From contig QHTW01000014.1 of the NCBI GenBank assembly GCA_003220955.1, positions 16,524 to 29,119 on the forward strand: a DNA stretch of 12,596 nt. The letters run 5' to 3'. Source of the DNA: Gemmatimonadota bacterium. GTDB taxonomy: Bacteria > Gemmatimonadota > Gemmatimonadetes > Gemmatimonadales > GWC2-71-9. Positions 6,574-12,596 of the stretch are shown here, piece after piece. The notes beneath the pieces were generated by a model. That model saw nothing but the letters and a program-made list of their open reading frames with translations. It had not been told where the DNA came from and did no database searches. The first letter of the stretch is position 1. Each line of letters opens with the position of its first letter. A program made the translations under genes and the position numbers.

Positions 6574-7910
6574 GCGATCCTCTGCAATCGTTTCCAGAGG
6601 TAATGAACGGGGAACCCTGCCACCGCAATGGCGAGACCGTAGACCGGCGAAAAGTTGCCGACCTGGATCTGGCCCCCGACGATGGCCGACAGACCGACGA
6701 CGGTGCCTATCAGAAACAACAGCGGCACCCACGGATAGATCGGCGTGCGGAACGGCCTCGGCGCATCAGGCAGCTTCCGTCGCAGCACGAACACCGCGGC
6801 GACGGCAAAAATCAACGCGGCCCACTCGACGACCACGAAGTAGGTGATCAGCGTATCGTAATCCCTGAGGACGAGGACCATGATGATCGCGACCGCGCCC
6901 TGGATCAGCAGCGCCGCCCACGGCGTGGCCCAGCGCGGATGGATGCTTCCGAGAAAGGAGAAGATCAGGCCGTCGCGCGCCATCGCGTACGGCACGCGCG
7001 TCTTGGCGAGCAGGTTGCTGTTGAGCGCGCCGAAAATGCTCGTCATGATTGCGAGCATGATGAGGGCGCCACCAGCGGGCCCGGCAATCGCCGTCATGAC
7101 CGTCCGCGCGATCGCTTCCTTTTGCTGCGCCATGATGCTGACCGGCATGATGTAGAGGTAGGCCAGGTTCGCGCCGATGTAGAGCGTGACGATGACCAGC
7201 ATCCCGACGATGATGATCCGCTTCATCAGTTGCTCGGGTGACACGACCTCGCCCGCGATCATGCTGACGCCAATCCAGCCGTCGTAGGTCCAAATGACCG
7301 CGGCGACCGCGCGCGCCAACCCGCCGCCGTGCACGGTACCGCCCGCGGTAATGTTGGCCAGATTGCCGTGGCCGAGCAGAAATGCGCCGAGGATGATCGC
7401 CGCCAGCGCAGTGACCTTCACCAGGGTGGTCACTCCGCTCACGGCTGCGCCGACTTGCGCCCCGAGCACGTTGGCGAACGTGAGGGTGACGATGGCGGTG
7501 ATCGCGATCAGCTGTACTGTCCGGGCGACTGACGGCGTGCCGAGCAGGTTGAGCAGGAATTCCGCGAAGACGACGGCAAGCGCGGCGACGGTGGTGGGCG
7601 TGGTGATCAGGACATACAGCCAGCCGAATACGAACGCGGCGGCGTCGCCGTAGGCCTCGCGCAGGAACACGTACACGCCGCCAGCCCGCGGCAGCAGCGT
7701 GCTCAGCTCCGCCACCGCGAGCGCGCCGCAGATGCTGATCAGGCCGAAGGCCGTCCAGAGTCCCATGATGACGAGCGGATTCGGGACGAGCCCGGCAATG
7801 GTAGGGGGTGTGCGAAAGATCCCGCTGCCGATCGTGAGGCCGACGATCAGCGCGATTCCGCCGAACAGCCCGATGACTCGGCGGAGATCCTGCGGCGGCG
7901 ACTCAATCAT
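6570..7910 (-). CDS. APC superfamily amino-acid permease
   Basis: This is an inner-membrane amino-acid transporter of 446 residues with about 12 hydrophobic segments, the normal size for the APC/LAT group. The N-terminus MIESPPQDLRRVIGL is followed by the helix-1 substrate-binding motif GSGIF at residues 28-32. STLLPRAGGVYVFLREAYGD lies in the helix 2-3 region, and TYDGWIGVSMIAGEV is in the central part. The start is ATG 7910, overlapping the regulator's stop (ATGA); an ATG at 7943 would run 33 bases into the regulator gene and is less likely. It is translationally coupled both upstream to the regulator and downstream to RidA. The substrate is not readable from sequence; the neighbours suggest an amino acid metabolised by the DSD1-like enzyme. 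Confidence 0.92.
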   Translation of the reverse strand: MIESPPQDLRRVIGLFGGIALIVGLTIGSGIFRTPPTIAGLVPNPLVIMGLWTAFGLISICGALAVAELSTLLPRAGGVYVFLREAYGDAAAFVFGWLYVLITTPTTVAALAVVFAEFLLNLLGTPSVARTVQLIAITAIVTLTFANVLGAQVGAAVSGVTTLVKVTALAAIILGAFLLGHGNLANITAGGTVHGGGLARAVAAVIWTYDGWIGVSMIAGEVVSPEQLMKRIIIVGMLVIVTLYIGANLAYLYIMPVSIMAQQKEAIARTVMTAIAGPAGGALIMLAIMTSIFGALNSNLLAKTRVPYAMARDGLIFSFLGSIHPRWATPWAALLIQGAVAIIMVLVLRDYDTLITYFVVVEWAALIFAVAAVFVLRRKLPDAPRPFRTPIYPWVPLLFLIGTVVGLSAIVGGQIQVGNFSPVYGLAIAVAGFPVHYLWKRLQRIA

Positions 7911-10498
7911 CTCTGCGACTTCGTCCTGAGCTCCTCGAACCAATTCTCCACAACGATTAGCTGGTCGGGTGCGCCGGCCCGGATCATTAAGAAGCGCCGG
8001 TCGTCTGGGGCCACAGCATACTGCGGAGCGAATCGGAGAGATGTGAATCCCGCGGCCGGAAAGAGTGCTGCGGAGCGTCCGAGCGAGAATCTCGGCTGAG
8101 TATGTATTGCGACGGCCACCAGGTCTCCGGAGGCGGCGCGATAGAACAACTCACTTCCGCGATGGGACCAGAGCGGCTCCGTTCCCGCGCCCGTCGAAAT
8201 CGCCCACTTTCCCGCGCTCGTGTTTGGAAATGGCACGACGTAGATCTCGTCCGCGCCGGTCTCGTTCGAGCTATACGCCAGCCATCGCCCGTTGGGTGAA
8301 AGGGCTGGAGCGAGTTCGGTGAAGGTGGTCGCCGCAACGGGCACCGGCGCTGTATCGATTCCCGGCCGGATCGCAAGAATGTCACCCAAACCGGGCGACG
8401 CTACGTCGGTCCGGAAGATGAGCCATTTCCCATCGGGAGACCAGCCCGCATTGTGCAAGTTCCGCTTCTCATGAAGCTGCATCACTGCCGGTGCGCTGCC
8501 ATCGGCCCGCTCGGTCCATAGATCAGTTGCGCCTGTCGCGTGGCCCGACGAGAACGTCACGGATCTGCCGTCTGGTGTCCACGCGGGGCCCGAATTGTCG
8601 TTTCCCTCGAGCGTCAACTTGATGCTAGGCCCTCGGTCCAGCCGCTTGATCCAGATATTCGTGGGCTCAGCATTAGCGACCCTCGCTACGGCGAGCCACT
8701 TCCCGTCCGGTGAGAGAGCTGGGAAGCCCAAATAGTCGCTCGGCCATTCAGGATCGACTGCCTGTGCTCTGCCGTCGCGCGTTACCCACACGAGCTCCTG
8801 CTTACCCTGTCCCGCGCCAGTCGCGTATACCAGCGTCCCTGTCGCTGAAACCGCGAGGTCCGCTGAGCCGCCCACGAACCCCAACCGCATACCTTCGGTA
8901 AGCGCGGTCGGCTCGCCCGTGACTTTCATCGAATTCTGATCGAAGGGCACGACCATCAAAGTCTTGTTCGTCGTCACATAGATGAGGTGGCCCGACGTCG
9001 TGTAGCGTGCGTACATCGCGTCGTCCACGATCACCCGGTGTTTCCCTGACGGGATGTCGGCCACAGCGATCGAGAGCCTGATTTTTCCGTTCTTCCCCCT
9101 GAACCTGACCGTAAACAGCACGCCTTTGCCGTTGGACAGCACGTCGGGCCAAGCGTGATCGATCTCTCCACGTGCGGTGTCGAGCGTCGTAAACGGTTTC
9201 GGCAGGGCCCCCGGTTTTGCCTCCACGCGGAGGAGACCGACCCCGTCTTCGATCGCGTCGACATAAATGAAATTGTCCGGTCCCCAGGACGCGCCCGACA
9301 CTCCGGTGAGCGAATTCGACACGGTGATTGGCGGGCCCCCGCCGAGCGGGGCGATTTGAACGATGTAATCCCTGAGGAAGCCTACCTGGCGACCGTCAGG
9401 CGAGAAAAACGGTGAAGTCGCCCCTTCTGTCCCTGGCACACCGATGGCATGGAGCTGGTTGCGTGCTCGTATCAAGAGCTGCGAGCGGGGACCGCCGATG
9501 TACGCCATTCGCGATCCGTCAGGGGAGATGGCAAGACGTCCCGACCAGGCCGTACTTGGAGCCATTGCCTCGGTCGAATCGATCGCCAGCATGGACCGCA
9601 CTACTTGCTTCGCCGGTACGGGGCGCAGCCAACCCCAGATCGCGCCACCAGAAATCAGCATGGCGAGCACGATCACGGCGTACAACAACCTCCTGTCGCG
9701 AGGGCTACGTTCTTTGACCTCGAGCGTCGATTCGGCGACCGACGGCGTGACCGATGGAGTGCGCGGAGAGACAGCAAGGTCTACGGTCGCGGTGATCGCG
9801 GGGCGGCTCAAAGCCGCGGCCAGATCTGCGATCTCGGCATCCGGCTCCATCTCGAGCTCTTGTCGCACGAGTTCCTGATAAACCCGGGCGTACTGTACCG
9901 CGCTGGCGCGGTCGCCGGCGGCGGCAAGAGCGAGCATGAGCTTCTTGGTCGCACCAGCTGAAAGCGGATCGGCGTTGGCAAGCCTGCGCCACCAGGTCAC
10001 ACTCTGCGAATGGTCGCCTGCCTCCGCCGACCTGTCGGCAAGGCATTCGATGGCGCGTTGATACTCGAGTCGCAGTCGCGATCGGTTTGTGTCTATCCAT
10101 GACTCGAGCTCGTGGCTGTCTGCAAAATGAAATCCGTCCAGGAGCGGCCCCTTATAGTGGCGGACCGCCGCGGTCCACCGAATCGCTTGCTCGAACTCCC
10201 ATGCGTCAACCCGAACCAATTCCGCATTGAGCCGGAACTCTCGTGCTGTCGACAGTATCAAATCGCTTCCCAGCGCATGTCGGATCGCGTAGACCGTCTG
10301 ATCGAGGGCGTGCTGTGCCCGCGCGCCAGAGCTTTCCGGCCAGAGGTAGGCCTCGATGCGGTCGCGGGAGAGGCCCGGTTTTCCGCCCAGGCCCAGGATC
10401 GCAAGCAGACCCAAGGGCCGCTTTTGCTGCGCGGCTACGGGGACCGGGCGAGTCTCGTCGCGCAGGGAGAGCGTTCCCAGAAGCTCGAGGATCAACAT
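7907..10498 (-). CDS. SARP/BTAD transcriptional regulator with transmembrane helix and TolB-like propeller sensor
   Basis: The 863-residue protein probably regulates this operon. Residues 1 to about 95 form a SARP-type winged helix (LSRDRIEAYLWPES, then an ALDQTVYAIRHALG helix). Residues about 96-232 form a bacterial transcriptional activation domain with TPR-like helices. After a Pro/Ser linker, residues 271-291 form a single membrane helix, preceded by the basic segment KERSPRDRR, so the N-terminus should be cytoplasmic. Residues about 305-855 form a propeller built from PD40/TolB-like repeats, seen as LAISPDG, FFSPDG, ALSPDGKWLA, AWTPDG, GWSPDGKWLI and ALSPNGRWLA. The layout mirrors CadC/ToxR regulators: DNA-binding domain inside, sensor outside. 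ATG 10498 gives the expected domain start but has only a weak ribosome binding site. It is the first gene of the operon and overlaps the permease. Confidence 0.87.
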   Translation of the reverse strand: MLILELLGTLSLRDETRPVPVAAQQKRPLGLLAILGLGGKPGLSRDRIEAYLWPESSGARAQHALDQTVYAIRHALGSDLILSTAREFRLNAELVRVDAWEFEQAIRWTAAVRHYKGPLLDGFHFADSHELESWIDTNRSRLRLEYQRAIECLADRSAEAGDHSQSVTWWRRLANADPLSAGATKKLMLALAAAGDRASAVQYARVYQELVRQELEMEPDAEIADLAAALSRPAITATVDLAVSPRTPSVTPSVAESTLEVKERSPRDRRLLYAVIVLAMLISGGAIWGWLRPVPAKQVVRSMLAIDSTEAMAPSTAWSGRLAISPDGSRMAYIGGPRSQLLIRARNQLHAIGVPGTEGATSPFFSPDGRQVGFLRDYIVQIAPLGGGPPITVSNSLTGVSGASWGPDNFIYVDAIEDGVGLLRVEAKPGALPKPFTTLDTARGEIDHAWPDVLSNGKGVLFTVRFRGKNGKIRLSIAVADIPSGKHRVIVDDAMYARYTTSGHLIYVTTNKTLMVVPFDQNSMKVTGEPTALTEGMRLGFVGGSADLAVSATGTLVYATGAGQGKQELVWVTRDGRAQAVDPEWPSDYLGFPALSPDGKWLAVARVANAEPTNIWIKRLDRGPSIKLTLEGNDNSGPAWTPDGRSVTFSSGHATGATDLWTERADGSAPAVMQLHEKRNLHNAGWSPDGKWLIFRTDVASPGLGDILAIRPGIDTAPVPVAATTFTELAPALSPNGRWLAYSSNETGADEIYVVPFPNTSAGKWAISTGAGTEPLWSHRGSELFYRAASGDLVAVAIHTQPRFSLGRSAALFPAAGFTSLRFAPQYAVAPDDRRFLMIRAGAPDQLIVVENWFEELRTKSQR

Positions 10499-10664
10499 TT
10501 TCCGGCTACGCGAGCTCTGTGAGTTTTATCTGATGTTCTGCTGAGGGGGACGGTCTATCATGGAGGGCTGTGTCCGCCCGGTCAAGCGCGAATGCGTCCC
10601 CCGCGGCGAATCTCAATTGAATGACGTAGCGAATCCAATGGGTATGCACCGAGGAGACACGCCG
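10499..10664. promoter_or_regulatory. Divergent intergenic region, presumed promoters for both directions
   Basis: This 166-bp region separates the minus-strand regulator operon from the plus-strand lipoprotein gene and must contain both promoters, unless one gene is read from elsewhere. It holds an 8-bp perfect inverted repeat (GGGGGACG at 10545-10552 and CGTCCCCC at 10595-10602, 42 bp apart). Its AT content around 10521-10535 is the highest nearby. I could not identify a convincing -35/-10 pair on either strand. The presence of promoters is inferred from gene orientation. Confidence 0.5.
10651..10656 (+). promoter_or_regulatory. Ribosome binding site fixing the lipoprotein start
   Basis: GAGGAG lies eight bases before ATG 10665. 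This site, and the lipoprotein signal that starts exactly there, argue against the earlier in-frame ATG at 10560. Confidence 0.75.
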
Positions 10665-11939
10665 ATGATCCACCGCAAACTGCTCATCGCCACCGCCATC
10701 ACCGCCTCTGTCGTCATCACCGCCTGTGACGGCGAAAGGCCATCCTCACCGACGGCCCTCTCGACCTCCGGCTCTATCGCGGCGGACCGGGGGCAATCAC
10801 GCCTTCTCTACGCGACCGTCCCCCCCGCCACCGGAGCTGCTACCCAACTCGTCGCCGCTAACTTCGAGGCCATGAGGGTCAGGGTCATTGGCAGTACCGG
10901 CTTCCCATTTTCGGCCGCGCTGGCCTTCTGCCCGTCGGAAGGTAAAGGCCGACAAGAAGTAGTGACATACACGATGATCAACACGTTCGACCCAACGGCG
11001 CAGCTCGCCAAACTCGATCTGCGCACAGGTGTGGCGACGAAGGTCGGATCACCGCGCGGCCAGGGATTAAACATCATGGGCATGACCTGCTCCCCAGACG
11101 GAACGCTCTACGCCATTGGCCAGTCCAACCCCACGAACACTAATTTCAACAGTTTATATACCTTGGATCGGGAGACTGGCTTTGCTTCGCGGATCGGGTC
11201 GACCGGTGTCAACGACCCAACCCGGGACCCAGGATTCTCCGGATTTCTCATGGCCCTAGCCTTTGCGCCCGATGGGGCGCTGTACGGGGTCAACACTGGC
11301 ACATTGTTCCACGTTGACCGGCTGACTGGAGTAGCGACGAAATTGGTCGACTTGGTCGCTGTGGGGACGGTCATGGGGCTCGCCATCGATGAGGACGGCA
11401 AGTTCTATGTCGCCGACTGGGTGACAGGATCTAGAATCTATACGCTCGATTTGGCCACCGGGATGGCCACCCCGATCCTGAAGACCGGCCTAGATTATGT
11501 TCATAACATCGCCTTCAAACCCCAGGGCTTTTCAAGCGGCCTTGAGTTGGCGAACGGAGGCGAATCGCGAAGCGGAGCTCTCCATGTAACGAAGGAGTGC
11601 TCGGCGTACGCGGGGCTCGCTGGTTCCTTCTGCACAATCACGTCTTCGAACGTGAAGCAGATCGACGTCGCTTCCAGGGTCGTCTACGCGAGGGCGGCCG
11701 GCGCTACTCTGCTGGATACGGACGTCATCCTCTACGCACCAGGCCGGGGCAACAACACCGCGTTCGGCCATGTCGTACTCGATTTTGTGAACGCTCGCGG
11801 GACAGCTACGTTCTCTGGCGGGACGGGAAAGTTCACCGGGTTCCATGCAAGTGTCGCTGTCTCGTATTTGGGTGGGCCCAACTGGGCCTGGGACGGGACG
11901 TACAGCTTCAGCGACGACGACAGCGACGACAGGAACTGA
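10665..11939 (+). CDS. Lipoprotein with beta-propeller repeats and C-terminal allene-oxide-cyclase-like barrel
   Basis: The start is ATG 10665, giving 424 residues. It begins with a lipoprotein signal (MIHRKLLIATA...) ending in the lipobox VITAC, so Cys21 is the lipidated residue and the protein is anchored in the envelope. The next residue is Asp22, which in enterobacteria would mean inner-membrane retention; whether this rule holds here is unknown. Residues about 45-320 carry at least four propeller repeats of the form LDxxTGxA followed by FAPDGxLY (LDLRTGVATKVG, LDRETGFASRIG, VDRLTGVATKLV, LDLATGMATPIL). The C-terminal ~100 residues contain CTITSSNVKQID, NNTAFGHVVLDF and TATFSGGTGKFTGFHA, resembling allene-oxide-cyclase-type barrels. 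The end is acidic (DDDSDD). It is transcribed away from the regulator operon and no ligand or enzymatic activity can be named. Confidence 0.8.
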   Translation: MIHRKLLIATAITASVVITACDGERPSSPTALSTSGSIAADRGQSRLLYATVPPATGAATQLVAANFEAMRVRVIGSTGFPFSAALAFCPSEGKGRQEVVTYTMINTFDPTAQLAKLDLRTGVATKVGSPRGQGLNIMGMTCSPDGTLYAIGQSNPTNTNFNSLYTLDRETGFASRIGSTGVNDPTRDPGFSGFLMALAFAPDGALYGVNTGTLFHVDRLTGVATKLVDLVAVGTVMGLAIDEDGKFYVADWVTGSRIYTLDLATGMATPILKTGLDYVHNIAFKPQGFSSGLELANGGESRSGALHVTKECSAYAGLAGSFCTITSSNVKQIDVASRVVYARAAGATLLDTDVILYAPGRGNNTAFGHVVLDFVNARGTATFSGGTGKFTGFHASVAVSYLGGPNWAWDGTYSFSDDDSDDRN

Positions 11940-11950
11940 GATCAGCCGGC

Positions 11951-12004
11951 GTCCCCCCTCTCCCGCAGAGCCTGCCCTGAGCGCAGCGAAGGGGAGAGGG
12001 GGAC
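11951..12004. repeat. GC-rich inverted repeat between convergent genes, possible dispersed repeat / two-way terminator
   Basis: The arms GTCCCCCCTCTCCC (11951-11964) and GGGGAGAGGGGGAC (11991-12004) pair as a 13-bp stem with one shifted C. An inner segment at 11975-11993 reads CCCTGAGCGCAGCGAAGGG and can also fold. The element begins 11 bases after the lipoprotein stop and ends 58 bases before the nitrilase stop on the opposite strand. No clear T-run follows, so simple intrinsic termination is uncertain. The TGAGCGCAGCGAA core matches a type of intergenic repeat I recall from many high-GC genomes, including spurious short proteins predicted from it. Confidence 0.6.
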
Positions 12005-12062
12005 AGGGGGTGAGGACATCACGCCGCCGGTGTGTTACCACTCGGCGTCTCACGGGGTGACG

Positions 12063-12596
12063 TCACTCGCCGAACCGCACCCGCCTGGTCTCCTGCTCCT
12101 GGCCCGTGGGACGCGTGAGCGATTCGTACAGTTCGGGCCGGCGCGCCCGCAGCCAGCGCCTGCCGGATGACGTGGGCAGCACCGACGCGTCGAGATCCGC
12201 GACGACCATGTCGTCACCCAGCGCCCGCGACTCCGCGATGACGTCACCATAAGGGTCGAGCACCATCGCGTTGCCGGTGCGGATCTCATCGTCGTCAGGC
12301 CCGATGCCGTTCGAGAACAGCAGGAACATGCCGTTGTCGTGCGCCCGACTCGGGAGCCAGCGCATGAGCCACGCCCGGCCCTTGGGCCCGCACAGCTCCG
12401 CCTCGCACGCCGCGGGATCGTCATGGCGACGGGCCCAGACAGCGGGGTCGATCGGCTTCATGCCGCGCGGGCTCACCGAGTGACACCCGCCCGTCTGGTG
12501 CGGCGCGAGCAGGATCTCGGCGCCCAGCAGCGCCGTGGCGCGGGCGTTCTCGACGATGTTGTTGTCGTAGCAGATCAGCACGCCCACGCGGCAACC
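12063..12596 (-). CDS. Nitrilase/C-N hydrolase superfamily protein, 5' end outside the window
   Basis: The visible part is 177 residues, open to the right edge, and forms the C-terminal half or more of a carbon-nitrogen hydrolase. These cytoplasmic enzymes hydrolyse nitriles, amides or carbamoyl groups using a Glu-Lys-Cys triad. The catalytic cysteine is in GVLICYDNN near the start of the fragment (Cys9); the Glu and Lys would lie upstream, outside the window. Other family-like blocks are GAEILLAPHQTGG, RWLPSRAHDNGMFLLFSNG and TGNAMVLDPYGDVIAES. A GTG at 12587 lies in frame, but starting there would remove the catalytic core, so the gene certainly continues to the right. The reading frame is intact. 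It converges on the lipoprotein gene, and no link to the amino-acid operon is visible. Substrate class is undetermined. Confidence 0.88.
   Translation of the reverse strand, partial: GCRVGVLICYDNNIVENARATALLGAEILLAPHQTGGCHSVSPRGMKPIDPAVWARRHDDPAACEAELCGPKGRAWLMRWLPSRAHDNGMFLLFSNGIGPDDDEIRTGNAMVLDPYGDVIAESRALGDDMVVADLDASVLPTSSGRRWLRARRPELYESLTRPTGQEQETRRVRFGE

Noticed and set aside
6603..7241. Plus-strand open frame opposite the permease
   Set aside because: Composition dominated by Asp/Arg/His, the mirror of membrane-helix codons; no start context or family resemblance.
10560..10664. N-terminal extension of the lipoprotein from ATG 10560
   Set aside because: The 35 added residues precede a complete lipoprotein signal, and a strong ribosome binding site sits just before ATG 10665.
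11532..12053. Minus-strand frame across the convergent gap
   Set aside because: Part is antisense to the lipoprotein and part translates the inverted repeat (a PLPFAALRAGSAGEG-type shadow peptide).
1..12596. CRISPR array, tRNA/rRNA, insertion sequence or phage genes
   Set aside because: No spaced direct repeats, transposase-like proteins, terminal repeats or RNA gene patterns were seen on either strand.

Overview
The window is high-GC bacterial DNA. Several features fit a Gemmatimonadota-type genome (inference from gene content, not a marker-gene assignment). They are a very long SARP/BTAD regulator fused to a TolB-like propeller, a DUF5916 outer-envelope protein, a small secreted hypothetical protein, and a lipoprotein joining a propeller to an allene-oxide-cyclase-like barrel. 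Almost everything lies on the minus strand, so the layout is best read from right to left.

Right edge (11940-12596): a C-N hydrolase (nitrilase superfamily) gene enters from outside the window on the minus strand and ends at 12063. It converges with a plus-strand lipoprotein gene (10665-11939). Between them lies a long GC-rich inverted repeat that looks like a dispersed intergenic repeat and may act as a two-way terminator. A 166-bp divergent intergenic region (10499-10664) separates the lipoprotein gene from the main minus-strand operon.

Operon A (10498 to 5177, minus): four intact genes with stop/start overlaps at every junction (ATGA, TTGA, TAGTG). In order they are a membrane-anchored SARP/BTAD regulator with a propeller sensor, an APC-family amino-acid permease, a RidA-type enamine/imine deaminase, and a PLP enzyme of the D-threonine aldolase / D-serine dehydratase (DSD1-like) family. 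Together they read as sense, import and catabolise a D- or hydroxy-amino acid, with RidA clearing reactive 2-aminoacrylate-type intermediates.

Operon B (5081 to beyond position 1, minus): a small secreted protein, a DUF5916 protein (CBM9-like domain plus predicted barrel), an outer-membrane-type protein, a DUF4396 membrane protein with a His-rich tract, and a multicopper oxidase cut by the left edge. The DUF5916 gene and the small gene are intact. The last three genes carry a cluster of lesions: three one-base frame breaks of the same sign within 1.6 kb, an apparent internal in-frame deletion, and a His-to-Pro change at a copper-ligand motif. No such lesion is visible in the other ~10 kb, including across a 9-base G/C homopolymer. 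This suggests a decaying copper module, with locally poor consensus near the contig end as the alternative.

No tRNA, rRNA, CRISPR array or insertion sequence was seen.
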